Below, in pieces: positions 35,401 through 50,500 of a stretch of 64,000 nt of DNA. A program made the position numbers and the translations under genes. The stretch comes from Nymphaea colorata. Taxonomy: Eukaryota > Streptophyta > Magnoliopsida > Nymphaeales > Nymphaeaceae. Within the stretch, counting starts at the first letter, position 1; the number at the start of each line of letters is the position of its first letter. The notes under the pieces are model-generated. The model searched no databases. It was given only the letters and a program-made list of their open reading frames with translations, and was not told the DNA's origin. The stretch lies in the NCBI RefSeq assembly GCF_008831285.2, contig NC_045145.1, positions 13,328,802-13,392,801 of the forward strand, given 5' to 3'.

Positions 35401-38400
35401 AGCATTGTTTTGACTCCATATTGCTGAATCCTTCAAAAACAAAGAGCAAAATGGCAAGTCAGAAAGCCTGTTTTGAACACATTTATTATGTGGACAAGTA
35501 ATTAACAATTCAATCAATTGAAGGCTACCAAGTCAGAAAAGTGAGACATGAATTTCCTCCAGAAAATACAATCAAGTTTTGAATCAGGGAATGATCCACA
35601 GCTTAAACCAATTTTTAGTTCTTATTTTGTGCACAATGTCATTTAGAAACCCTTGAGTACCAAGTGACCATAATAAACACCCAATATCTGCTATGCAGCT
35701 TATTGAACAAAAACTGCAGAAACATGAGAGAAAGAAAAAAATTATCAGCTCAAATCTTGTGGCAGCATTCAAGTTCTATTGATTCTAAAGTCTAGATGAG
35801 GTTTATCAATACATAGGTATCTAAATGAACAAATATTGATAACTTCTTTAAATGTAACTTCCAAAACTTTAACATTCAAAAATATTGACAAATCTTCTTT
35901 CTACCAAGAAAATCTACCTTGTATATTTGGTTGTTACCCTTAAGCCCTATATTTGAAAGTTTGAAACTACCTAAAATACAACCAACTAGAGATATCTGCC
36001 CCGTAATTTGGATGCTGTGTCAGGCAAATGAAACAGATCACTGCTTTTTATGGACAAAATGAATGTTATGTAATCACTTATTTTTATTAGAAGAAGAAAA
36101 TTGCACAAGGACCACATTATGCTTGCAGAAACCAAAAGCTCCATATATTCTGTTTCTCTAGTTAAAAATTGATCAGCACCTGTATATAGTAGATTTTGCA
36201 TCAGTGCGTAATGTATCTGACACTGTTATTGCACCTATCACTCCTTCCCCCTCGCACCCAACATAAACAATGGATTCTGAATTACTTGAAGGTGAGTCAC
36301 CAGTTTGTAACCTATTTCTCAAGCAATTGTCCAGATCTGCTAGATCAGATTGTCTTGCCCATTGCTTGAAGCGTGCATAAACCCACTGCTTTGCACCAAC
36401 TGCAACTAGAGAGCCATCAACTTCTGCCAAGCATCCATAACCAGGCTCCGTTAATTGCCCACTTGTGCTAGGAATTTCCAAATTAAGGGATTCTGCCTTG
36501 CTTAAGATAGCCTTTGCAATGGGATGTGATGCTGCTTTCTCCACTGCTGCAGCAAGCTGAAGAACCTCTGATTCTTTGCGAACTACAGAAACCACATCAG
36601 TGACAGCTGGCTTCCCTTCAGTCAGGGTACCTGTCTGAAATATAACGAAAAAGTCAGAGACATATGTTCTAAATCCAGTATCAAAGATAGCATGAGATTT
36701 TTGAAAATCTTGCGATATTTACAAGAAAATCGAATAAAACAGAAAAGTCAGCAAAAAAAAAAATCTCGCCAAAACAAAAATTTCATGATTTTTTAACGTT
36801 TTTCCCCAAATGTCAATATTTTTTGGTTTTTTAGAATCATTGAAGGTTTTTTATGTGTTATGGTTTTTTTAATTTTTTAAAAATTGTCAAGATTTTTCCA
36901 AGAAGAACAATTTTGCCAAAAAATACCCAAGAAAAGTGTCACCAATATTTTCCCGAGAATGATATTTGTGTCTAATCTCTAGCATATGATGGCAAACAGT
37001 CTATACCTTGTCAAAGGCAAAGACATTTACACTAGCCAATCGTTCCAATGCATCTCCACCTCTCAAAACAAGTCCTTGTCTAGCACCTATTTGACACCAA
37101 GGATGCAACATAAGAGGGTTTTCTTCCAATACCAAAGGTTTGTATCTCTCTATGAAGAACACATAAAGAACTCACCAAGAGATGTGCCAACAAGGATCGC
37201 AGTTGGTGTAGCAAGCCCTAGAGCACAGGGGCAAGAAACCACCTGAGTAGGAATTCAAAAGAAAAAAATTAATAGTGATGACCAACAAACAGATGCAGTA
37301 GCCAGGCGTATAAGTGCCAACAAGGACAGCAGTAAGTGTAGCAAGTCCAAGAGCACAAGGACAAGAAACCACTTAAAAGAATCCAGGATCAACAAACAGG
37401 AGCAGTAGCAAGGAGTAAATGTTGAAGAAATGTCCATGGAGCAATGCCGACTTGTTTTTTGGGTATATGTGATCTTTAAGAACTTTGCTGGAACACTATT
37501 CTTTGAGGTGTACACAGTATTCATCTCAAATATTTTGAAAAAAGAGAATGAAAATGATATATTTTGTACAGGTCTGACAACAGAAGAAGAGCCATACTCA
37601 GGTCCAAACGGATAAAGTTGGACCTCTCTTGTAACAGCATGCATATAGACCTGGACATGGAATCCGAGTTACCCCGTCTAATCAGCTCCAGTACGAGTCC
37701 CAAGATCCCACTGGCAAACTCCGAGTTACCCCATCTAAAGACAACCGAGCTGTTTGACTTTGCCTTTGCTAAATCAAACTTAGTTATTTGAAAAGAACAC
37801 AGCACTCACTAATACATTCACAGCCAGCTTCAAGCTCAGAAGTAACGGGCTTCCCTCTGGCCCTGAAATGTCATTGAGAAGTACCTCAGGGAAAATGTCA
37901 GTTCCAATATAATACCTGAAAATGCACATCCGTATCAGTTTCAAAATGCAAGCAAAATCATGATATATACAATCAAAAGAATCTGCAAAAGCACCATGAA
38001 CTCTAAACATCCCAACTCTGTCTTCTCATGCTCTTCTGCTTTACATGGCTTACTGAAACCAAAAGCACGTCAATAATATAACATCAACAAACATTCATTA
38101 AGAGACACGGTGGGTGTGGGTGTTAGTTAGCATGCTGTTGAGATTTGAATGCCGCAAGGCTCGACACTCAGTGACCTATAATGCAATGTTTATCTGTGTG
38201 TAACACGTAAAAATAATAAGATTAAATCAAAAGATTCACAACTCAACTATTCTACCAGATCAAAAAAGGTACAAAGAAAAGAATGGCGATTAGCGACCAC
38301 CATATAAAGTTAAATATTAGGACATAAATCAGCCTCCACATCTCAAAATCAAGTCCAATATTTACTTAACACAAATATACTCTCAAAACAAATGGCTCAC

Positions 38401-41400
38401 AATGCATGTAACGATATAGATGAAAATCTGCTTTTCTCTAACTCAAAATCTCACAAAAAATACACCCAATAGAGCTGAGACAAAAGAAACTGTGCCCCAA
38501 GGCACGAAAGAATATATTTCACTATTGAAAGCTTCAAAGAAGCATGAATAACAAGAAGGAACAGCAGTCCCTTTACTGGAATAAAAGACTAGCTGTTGGA
38601 GGCTTTCCAAGGTTAGAAGAGCTGCAGCTTGTTAGAAAATCTGCAGCCCAAAAACAGAATAAATAAAAACACATAATACAAAAAGAGAAAAGATAAAGAA
38701 GTAAAACATACAGATGTACAATAAAACCCCAATATTAACATACAGATGTACAATAAAACCCCAATATATATATAAGTACACACTCCCACACACAAATTAT
38801 ACATGTGAATCATGTAACAAAGGTATTTATGATTTTGTATACATATCCATACACGTACATATTTACATATTTTCTAACATATGAAAATGAGGTTGCTTAA
38901 TGCAAAAATCAGAAGCATCAACCAATGTAATTGGCAAAGCAAAAATCAGAAGCATCTTCTTTCCTAGAATGAATATGCAGTTGTACAATCATTCTCCATA
39001 AAAGTCAAACAATTTCAAGTTACCAAAAGTAAGCAGATCTACAAGTCAACTGTTCGACAGTAACAAAGCAGTGTAAAGAAAAGTTAGTGGTGGGTGATTG
39101 CCACATACGATTCACAAAGACAGGCAAATGTGGCTTTGCAGTGCTAAATATCAGAAGAACTAAAGAAACCAATGTAAATGAAGGAGGAAAAGAAGAGGCA
39201 ATCTAGGTGAGAAAAATCTACCACACCTCCATATTTGGAACTAAAGCTCATATTTACCCAGAATGAAGGTAAGCCAGATAATTATTCTTCATAGAGAATA
39301 TCAAGACAACAAGCTGGTATTACTTGCAAGGATAACCAAACTAGAAAAGTTTCTACAGAGCAATAAGAACACATGCAACTACCAGAATGCAAAGGTTGCT
39401 GCAGATAACGTCATCACACTGTATACAAATGACCCAGCAATTGAATCTGCAATTCTTTGGATGGGAGCCTCATTACTTTGTGCATCCTCAACCTGTAAAA
39501 CCCCAAAAGAGTCTTACTGTGCAGCATTTTTTTGGTCTAACCAGCAAATGGTGGCTTCTTATAGTGATTTTCAGTCAAAGTATACAAAAATACAATTGCA
39601 ATCCACAAAACACCGACTTATGTTTCCCTTTCTATTTCTTTCCACTTGTTGTAACCAACAAAGTAAGAGGTGTCTTTGAAGTTTTTCTAATTCAAATCAA
39701 ACTAAAGTGCTTCAGACTGCGATTTTTTTCCTCCATCTTTTTATTGCATGCAGGTCAGACATGCAACGACTTCAGTAAAAGACAAAAAGTCTATGTCACA
39801 TGGATTCGCTGAAGGTGCCACACCTGTGTCAACACAGCTTGACATGGATGCAGGTTTCGACTTACACTGGAGTCCTGGACATGGTCCACCCCATGCTCGT
39901 CTTGATTGTCCAAATATGGACTCCATCAAAGGTAATTGAATCTAAAAAGCCACGGAATAGCTTTTATTTTATGCTGTAACCTTACCAGCTTAAGAAACCT
40001 TTCACATGAAGTAGGACATCAGAGTAGTCCTTCGTCAAATTATTTTGGGCACCACAGATTAGCTCATCAGACAATTCTGCCTCATGATATAATACCATAG
40101 AGTAAAAGCAATAAATTATCTGCATGTGGAGAATAAAACCAATTTGATGACATATTTGGCTAAAGGCATGCTTACTGTACTCTTATGAACTATGATTGAA
40201 AAATTTTGCACACACCTATCACATTATGTGCAGACAAGGATATACTTTCCAAGAGCAGTTCAGACATGAAAAAATGCTTTTGACAAATTAATATTTGGAC
40301 ACTAGCTTCATGTTTCCTCTTTTATGTCTTACATGTGTGCTTGAACTTTTATATCACAAATCCATCGTACAATCTGTGCCATTTGACAATTCCTACTTTT
40401 TGAACATCAATAGCCAGAAACTAAATCCTCTAAACTCTTTAGCCTCTTATTCATTGCTAACTATGTTTTCGTTCGCTTTAAAACAGATGGGTGCTAAAGT
40501 ACTTCCAAAATAGTAGAAAAAATATCTAAGAAATACTTAATATGTGCCATGTAGTATACAAACTCAGAAGCAAGAAATTGGCAACATGACTAATTTAGGT
40601 ACTGACAAGATCGAGAAGTAACATACTAACCAAACGAACAATTTTGGAAATTGTTGACATAGAACCAGTGGAAGATGCCTGAATCCTCAACGGGCCATCC
40701 TAGAAAATGCAACTGAAAACTGTCAGATCATGCATCATAATATGTCCCCACAAGACTGATAAGCATCTTAGAATATCTCATCTGAGAATAATTCACTTTG
40801 ATAACTACTCACATGAAGTACATATTGCAGTGTGACTTTCATGGTAGTTAAGCCTGAACTGAAGCAACACTCAGACGGCCCCATATTGGCTCCTAATACT
40901 AAATGAGGTCCTCATATGAATTTATCCATGCATCTATACTAAACTCAAGGGACACCTTTCCAGAATGCCATACATGTTCTTAAATCTTAGACAATGTGTT
41001 AGGCTCTGTTTTAGTTTAATATGTTAGGTTCTGTTTTAGTTTACGTTATATTTGGGTTTATCAGTCAGTTTGGATCGGGACCATAGTAGGGACCCGCTTT
41101 GCTTATGCTGTAATCTCTTTTTGGGCGTGATTAGCCCTAATGCAAACTATTATGATGTTTTGTTCTCTCTCTTGATGCCTTTTCCTCTCTTCCACCGTAC
41201 CAGTCGATTGATGGCCTTGAAGGCTATCAACTGGTATCAGAGACATGACAGATCCCGCTGCCGCCCTTGACGACAACGTGACGCTCACCGCCCTTGAGTC
41301 AGTAGTTACTCCAGTTTGCATATTCCAGGTAGTTAGTTTGGAAAGAAACAATGCTCCAAGTACCACAAGGACACAGTTTTACATGCATCACATGTTCCCA

Positions 41401-41491
41401 AACAAAATTACTGGTTGACTAATTTTTCCATGTTGAACAAGTTAATTCAACCTATTAATCTATTAGATATACCACAAGAGCACGGGGAGAG

Positions 41492-41522
<31 letters not shown>

Positions 41523-44500
41523 TTTGACGATCAAAATCTGTGCATAAAGAGTAATGGCAAATCAATAATACAAGCTCTAAGAATGAGTCACATGGTAGGC
41601 ATCCAAAACGAAGTTATCATTGAGATGTCAAATTAAGATGCATACCCAGTTAATAGTTCCAGCTGAAACAACGTGGCCTTTTTCCTTAAATACAGGAAGT
41701 GATTCTCCAGTGAGCATTGATTCATCCACACAACTGCTCCCTGCAACGACTCTCCCCTAAGAGAGTTTATAAGGGACATCAGGCCCTGATCAGCACTTAG
41801 CAGAGCAAAACATGCATAACAACCATCATAGACCGACAAAAAGCTAATCAACACTGACAATTTTGCAAAAAAACATTGTATAATAGAACATATCAAGTTT
41901 AACGGAGGAAAAAAAATAACTGTTTATCGTATCTGCATTTTGTTTTTCTTAGCATCATGAAAGTAAAATCTCATAAGAAAACTTTATTAAGACAGGTATC
42001 AAGCTCTTGGGAACTAATACCGGACTTCTAAAGAGTTCTATAGCCAATTCTATATCTAAGAAAAAAAAAGCCATTTACTTCACTTAATTAGTTGTGCTGA
42101 TAATGCAATTTGTGATGTTGTTCTAGAAACACCTTAAAGGTACTCCAGTTTGCAAGTCCTAGAGCAAGTACCGGAGTCAGGTTCTTTCTTTCAATCTTCA
42201 AGAAACATAGTGAATGGTTGTTACCTAATTATCTCATATGAAAGTTTCTTTAAGGCTTCAGAAGCAACATGTAGACCTCCGTTAGAACATTTGGGCCCTG
42301 ACGCTCATTAATGGCATCAGCCTGTATTTATCTTGACGTCCATTCACACTTGCATTACAAATGATTGTAGATTTTTTGTAACACCTCAAAAGTTTAGTCA
42401 TGTATTGAAGATTGTGAGATATATTCAAGGGCTTATAAATGGTGTAGTTAAAGTAATTAGTTGTTCTGGTTCCTAGCCTTTTTAGGTCTAGAACCGAAAC
42501 TGCTAAGAGGGGGGTTGGGATGCGTCGGACCAAAGGCCCGAGCCTGAAAGTGGCTCTGGTCGTTACAGTGATATCACAACACGGTTCAACATTCGGACCT
42601 GGGGTCCCAAACACAAGGACGTGTGTACCCTAAGGGGAGTGGATTGTAACCTAAGTCACATGGGTAATTCAGTAAGGTCCACGTACCCATGTCGCCGTAC
42701 CCGTACCCAAAATGGGTACTTTGACACTTGGGTACCTATAGATCCAAACTGCTTAATTTTACTTTGATTTAATTTTTTCCACCTTACTTTTTATTCTATT
42801 CTTTGGATGTGAAAATTCGATTGATGTTCATATTTGACTAAGGGGTTGCTTGGTTGTCCATATGTTTAAAGTTTTTCATAGGTTTCTAAAACACACTACT
42901 ACAAGAGCCGTTGATATATATTTTCTATGTTATTTATTTGTTTATGTTGATGTATATTCTTTATTTTGATATATATTTTCTAAGTATTTCTTATTGTTTA
43001 TATATATATATACGGCCGTACCCTCGCACCAAGTTTTTTGAAAATGGTCAGCACCCGCACCAACACCCGTACCCGTACCTATGTGACTAGACTGTAACAC
43101 ATCAAAAATTTAGCTCTTGGTCCGATGGATCTCAACCCGCCCCCTAGCAATTTTAGTTTCAGCCCCAAAAAAGGCTAGGAATCAGGACAACAAATCACTT
43201 TAACAACCCCCTTTATAAGTCCTTGAAGGTCTCTCACATTCTTCAATACGGGACTAAACTTTTGGGGTGTTACATTTTTCTTTTTCTTTTAGCATGGGAT
43301 GGAGAATGCAAGCAAAAGATAAAAAGAAAATTGGAACAAAAAAAACATTTGTTAATCGACACATGCCAACTAACGTATATGTTATGAAAAAGTAAGTAGA
43401 CAAGTTAAACTTCTGATCTTGCTGCAGTATTTCGGTAATCCATCTCGACGGAACACAATGTAGAAAGGCTTCAGATGAAAATGAAAATGCAAGAGAACAT
43501 TATAACAGCCCTTACCTGGTAACAAAGTGCAGGTAACACCTTTTGTATACAATAGTTCTTATCAAAGGGAAGTACAAAAATAAGAACAAAGTTGTACAGT
43601 AGCTTGGCTGTGTTTGAAGAAAAGAAACACAACACAGAATATGGAAGCCAATCATAGCTTATGCAACTGATTAAAAGCTAGAACCATAGAAAACATCATG
43701 CACAGTTTACATCATAGTTCATGCATCTAGAGGAACAGTCTTCTCAGAACAGAGTTACATATAAAGATTTGAAACCAATCACAGCTTATGCAACTGAAGA
43801 AAGATAACAACAGATAAAATATCACAGAAAGCTTATATTGTAATTCGTACATCCACAGGAACAGTCTCTCCTGGAAAAACTAAGATTGAATCTCCAACTC
43901 TGATATCATCCGTCGAAACTTCAACAGTAATTGCATCAGCACATACTGCATTTTCATCTGATATGCCATTCTCAGAAGATGTAACTACCAAACGTGATTG
44001 AGAAGAGACTAATGACTGCATCAAAGAATCCTCTTACTGTTAATAGCAAAGCAGCAAAGCGTAACAATGTTAAAAAGAAAGCATGTGGTCAATAATTAAT
44101 AGCAGATGCACAAACTTGAAACTTGAAAGGAATAAAAACATTAGAAGGAAATTCACAATCCTTATCTGAAAGGCTTCGCTAAACAATGCAACTATGCTGG
44201 ACCATTAACAAAGATACAAGAGAATGCATATGTTGCTAAAATTACTAGGCACAGCCTAGGAGAAGCCCACAGCCTAGGTGATAGGAGCATTAAGCAGTCC
44301 CAACAAATAAAAACTGAAATGATTCACTATGAAAAATCTACAATTATCAACCTATAGAAAATAAAACAATTAAAATGGACAAGAACAGTCACATTAAACC
44401 TTCCAAAACATGATAATAAACATCACTAACAGTTTGAGAGATTTATATAAGAAAGTTGAACTACTAGAGTTCAAAGGTTATACGGCATAAAGAGAGCAAG

Positions 44501-47500
44501 TTTACAATTTAACATCATTGCTTTGCAATGTTATAAGGCATGCAAAATTTCCTAAATATGAACTATTAAGTCTCTAACTTTAATTTTTTCAATCTAAAAG
44601 CCTACACTAAAACCTAAAATTATTAATCTAATTTCTATATTTTAAAAAGAGCACATAAATCCCCAACATAATCACAACTTTCATGTTAACATCATTTATT
44701 GTAACACCATCTTCTATTATAATTCTGATAAAAAAGAATTATAAGGAAAATTAATATATATGTGCATGCACACATACATATACAACACACAAAGTTCAAC
44801 TTATAATAGCATATGAACTATAACTGCAACTATAATTTGTAAGTACATATACACCCACATACATACATGCATGCATACAGATATACTTCTAATGCAAAAT
44901 CACATGCAACATCCAAGAGAATGAGGAAAAGAAAATATGCATGGAAACAGAAGACCAAGAAGAAAAATTACTACTTCAGACCACAAAAGAAGAAAAAATA
45001 ATTGCCTTAGACAGAGTAAAGAAAATCTTAGGCTGTCGAGTGCCCAGGCAAACCTAGGCATTTCAAGTGGCAGGGCACCTAGGAACAGCAAGCATGGTCA
45101 ATCAGCCAGACCTAGGAGCCTAAGTAGGCCTAGGTGAGTTTCTAAGACCATACGAGACAACACATGCACATATGTTGCTTTTTCTCATGATAAATCTTCG
45201 AAAAACAATTATCATTAACCAATTAAAATTGGAAGCTAGAACATATAATCTGCAACTATGCCACCTAAAATTGGTCTGAGTGTCTAATGTGGTGAAACTC
45301 AAGCTGCTTCGTGCTTTTGTTTGAACCTTAAAGAGGCTATAAACTAGGACAAACCAATGGTTGGGTCAGAAATTTTGGTGTGCAAGAGCACTAATGTGTA
45401 AATCTTTAGTTGAACGGGGTGTTGTATGTAACTGTTATGCACTTACATGAGATTTTTTGGGAAGTTAAGGGGGAAAATGTCTGACTTATATGGGGCTCTG
45501 CTAGTAGAATAAACGAGTCACATGGATATATAATCCCCTCAAAATTTTGAAAATATTCAATACAAGACTATTTTTTAAGTCATTTCACACATATATGGTG
45601 TTACAATTTTCCATCCCTAAGAAACTCATGTCCTCGCATGTTGGACTCCAAATTTAGGTATTGAACTAGGCCTTGATAGCACTTGTAACTACCTGATTCA
45701 AAACTGACCTAAGTATCCTATATGGTGAATCCCAACTCACTTTGTAGCCAACTTCATTGTTGTGTCTAAAAGGTTACAAGACAGTTCATAAACCCGATTT
45801 CTCAAAGTCTTTGGCATAAGACTATTTTGAAGTCTTCCCACACATATAGGGTGCTTCAATCCAACTCCTCTAAGTAAAATGTGTTTTCATGTTTTGAAAT
45901 CCAAGCCTGAAATTGTAAACAACTCATCAGAAACTAATCCAACTGGCTGACATGGCGTACCCCAACCACTCTACTGTCAGCTTCAGCTCATACCATAAAA
46001 AGCTACAAACCAGGACAATTGGTGGTATTGGACACAAATAAATAAACCACCAAAGATTTCTTAAAATATTTCATATAAGACTAGTCTTAAATCGTTCCAC
46101 ACATACTGTGTGCTATAATCCACCCTTATCAAGGAACATGCGGCCTCACGTCTTCAGCTCCAGGTGCAAGTGCCCAATTTTGAACCCTACCTAAGCTTTT
46201 AGTCTAACAAACCTCAATCAACCCCTATAGCTGGCTTCGTTTCAAATTATGCACCAACATTCAAAAAACATGACACTAGCTTGACTCAGGTATGACAGAG
46301 ACAGCAATAGCCTACCAGATAGGTGTCAATTTACAGTTCTTATGCAAACCCAAATTAGGAAGCAGTGCGTGAAATGAAAAAAAGCATTCATTTCAAATTG
46401 GTAGAGAACTGAGAAACTATGACCACAATTTGGAAATTTCAATGTGATATAGATGGAAAACAATGTATGCAATGGAGTTGATTGTTAGTTGCTGAACACA
46501 GATATAACAACCCGACCCACTCCTAGGCTCAGGCCCCTAGTTCGGTGGATCCCAACCCGCCTCCTAGTAGTTTCTACTCCAGCCCCAAAAAGGCCAGGAA
46601 TCAAGACAACCATCTATTCAATAACCCCTTTTATAAACTCTTGACGATCTCTCACAATCTTCGGGTGTTACAATCCACCCCCTTAAGACACACGCTTCCA
46701 TGCGTGTGGGACCCTAGGTCCGAGTGTTGAACCGGCTCATATACCACTGTAACAACCCAACCCACTCCTAGGCTCGGGGCCCTAGTTCAGCGGATGCCAA
46801 CCCGCCCCCTAGTAGTTTCAGCTCCAGCCCCAAAAAGGCTAGGAACCAGGACAACCATCTTTTCAATAAACCCCTTTATAAACCCTTGAAAATCCCTCAC
46901 AATCTTCAATACGAAACTAAATTTTTGGGGTGTTACAACAGATCAGAATAGTGAATGGATGCAGCTCCTTTCAAAACCCCAGAGTATTTGGGAAGCTTGC
47001 AAGTACAACACATTGGTCGTAAGATGGAGCCGGAACAACTTAATGATGCATTGAACCAGGGAAACAACAAAACCAGGATTGGATCCTAATATTGACCAAT
47101 TTCTCAAATGTACAAACTTTATCCAATTTAACATGACCAGGCCACTCTAAACTCATTATACTGTTGTCAAAGAACATTAATAAAAGAGACAGTGTTGAGC
47201 AAACAGCTAACCAGCAGTTGGTTCATATCACTAGATGCTCTAAGTCTTGCCCTTTCTTCCAACGAACGCCCAAGAAGCACAAAACCAAGAAGCATGACCT
47301 GCATACTAAAGAAAAAGATGCACATAAGAAATATGAAAATTTTCTAGCTAGTGAACTTCATTTTCATAAGAAACTGACTGTTAGTGGATTTATGTGATGT
47401 ACACCACTTAAACTGGTACCTATATGCTATTGTACCATACCAGCAAAATACAAAAAAGGAAACGTTTTAACTTTTAAGACACACGGAACAAGAAAGGTGC

Positions 47501-50500
47501 AAACAAAAGAAAAAGGAACCTGAACGGTCAAAAGAAATATTTGAGTTGCTAAAAGAAACTGACTCTACACTATTGGAAACCCTGCTCAAACATCACAAAG
47601 GACCAAAAAGTATGCAGTATGAAGAGAGATGCATACAAATGCACACACACACACAGAAGAGAATAGAGTTCAGCCTGAAACCGACAGCATTAAGCTAGTC
47701 AGTTACAGTACTTTCTCTTTCCTGCATAAATTTTAATAGATGAATGAGAGGAAATCCTTTTCAATGTTGAAAAGTTTATCTGCAAATTCCATCACTCCAG
47801 CCTTCAAATACGCAAGACAATCCACTCACCAGAACCAAGAAATCCCAGCATCAAAAGTACAATGAAACATCTTTTGAGACTAACTAAACTCACTACAGAA
47901 CATTTTATCATAGTAACAAGCACACAACTTGGGAGCTGCACAAAAGGAACTATACGTCAACACCGGCAATTTGAAGTATGTCATTTACATGCAATAACAA
48001 ATAAGGAGAGAAATGGAGGTGCAGTGACCATCTTCACATATTTAAAGGGAGAAAAAAGACATGGAATGTGGAACATGCACATGAAGAGACCAAATAATAT
48101 GGAGTCGTGGAAATATGCAATGAAGGTAACCACCTCTGGGAAAACTTGCCCACTGTCCTGTCTAGATCCTCAAACAAATGCATGCCAACAATATCACTGA
48201 GGCACTCTATAATGCCATAGGTTTAGTGAGATAGATATGCCTTGACAGTGTAAATATGCCATCACCGGCACTTACCAAAGGTTAACAGTGAAAGTCAAAA
48301 TGACCATGTTAATGCCAATAAGAAAATCCTGCAAACATACTTATGAACTTCATGTATAACGTTGGTATTTGCAGGCAACATTTTTCTGTCCACTTTGCAC
48401 TGAGGATTATTTTCTTGTTATTCATTGATCATCGTGCTGAACTTTATTGAATACGTTGGACCAAAAAATCAGTTTTGCAGGATTACCCATGCACTAATGC
48501 ACAAATTTCCTTGTCCAGGTTACAAAATTTGTCATTACAAGTTTTTGTTAATTATCAAGGACTATCAGGTGAAAAATTTAGCTAAGATGAATATAACAAC
48601 GGTGGTATCAGTAAAATGATAACAAAATTATTACATTATTATTTCATTATTATTATTATTATTATCATCAACAAACAGCTAAAATAAAGTTGTGGTACTT
48701 ATCATGTCTAACTTTCAGGATATAACCAAATGTCATTTAAAATGCACCAGACAAGAAAAGATCAGGAACACCTAAGCATTCAAAATGTTATGCCTAGGCA
48801 TGAGACCAAGACTAACATGTGCAGTGGCAGTAGATTACCGGTTCGTCAAAGAAGCTGGCATCCCATTCAAGCCCAGGGTTCAGCAAGGACACCTAGAGGA
48901 ACAGAGATGAACTATATGTCAGAATGATTGAAATGTCTATAAAGAAAACAAATCTTTCATAGTAATAAGTTAGAGATTCAAGCACTAAAAAAATAAGCTG
49001 TTGCTGCCAAAAACTGAGGAAGACATCGATAGCCAACTCACCAAACTTATAGCAAATGCAGCCATACATCCAAAACCAACAAGAGAGTTCATGTTAGGAG
49101 ATCCTTTCGAAAATGCATTTGCACCATCTGCAAGCAGATCTGTAATCACGTAGAAAGGACTAGTTTACATTCTTTTCTTTCCAGTGGATTCATGTTCATG
49201 TGCATGCACAGATATATGTGCAGCACATATTTGAGCACATTTTACATGCATAATGACCCGACCAAGATTGACCCAAATGCTAACCTGCGCTGCAGCCAGT
49301 TTCAGTTTGCACTAAAAAAGTCTAAAAAGCAACGCAATTAGCAGTGGGCACTAAAGTTTATAAAAATCTGACTTTATCTCAAGATAATCAATACAGGACA
49401 AGTCCAAGCATGTGGGATGCCAGGTTTGAGTGTTTAACAATGTGCTGATTCCAACTGTAATGACCCAACCAAGATCTGCCAAACTGCTCAGTCTGGCATA
49501 TCTTAATAAGCCTTGTAAACAATTTCAGTTTCTGCCTGGAAAGGCTAAAAGTCAGACCAACCAGTAGCAGAGAGCCAAGGTTTATAAACTCTTCATCTTT
49601 TCTTGGTGAGCGTAAGATAAAACCGGTCACCCCCATCTCTTGGGATGTTAAATCACGTGACCAGTAAAACATAATAAATAAAGTGATTAGTAGAATATAA
49701 TAACAAGATTAACAATAGCCATCTTATTGAACATGTACACATATACAAATCAATCAGTAACTGTGAAACGTGTGAATTTCACGTGCAAGTTAGAGATTGG
49801 AAAATAATGACAGAAAAGTAATTTGGCTCACCTCTTCCTGGTCCAAACAAGGCAACCAACGCAGTGCAGCATTTCACATAAGAATTCTGCAAGATATCCC
49901 AGATTGGCCCTACATCAAATTTGTAATGAACGAACAAATCACTTGGTGTAGATTGTTAAAGAATACTTATCCCATAATTGTTCTTAAATGCAAAATAACG
50001 AGCTTTGGCACGTCCGCATACACATACGTGCATGCAGACGTACACCGAGACGTCGGGACTATGATAGAATCTCTGATCGATATCGTCTTGTTCTGCCTTT
50101 TAATCTAACGCGACATACTGCGCGTCTATTTTGAGGTGCATCATGAGAACATACAAGAAGAGCGTCTCACAGAAAGTCCAGCCCTACGCTACGAATGACA
50201 GGAAAAACTGAATGGAGAAGCAAAAGAAGGTTCAGAATCCTACCGTGTGCTAGATGAATTCCGAACGAGTGCAGTAAATGAGAAGCGTGCCCTCCGCAAC
50301 ACAGGGCAACCAAGGTCCAGGCGATGGCAACCCTGTTCCCGCTCCTAGCGAGCAACTTCTCCTTCCTCTCAAACATGTCCTTCCATTTCTTGATGTTATC
50401 CGCAACCCCTTGCCTCGAGTTCCTTCGCTTTGCGGGAAATCCACAATCAGTGAGCTTACGTGCAAGATCCTCCGCAGCGCTCACCGGGACATCCGAGCTC

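Noticed and set aside
36640-36960. Suspected repeat in PAA2 intron 12 with TTTT/AAAA tracts
   Set aside because: A/T-rich with loosely repeated AAAATCTCGCC / TTTTTGG motifs, but no borders or second copy could be established.
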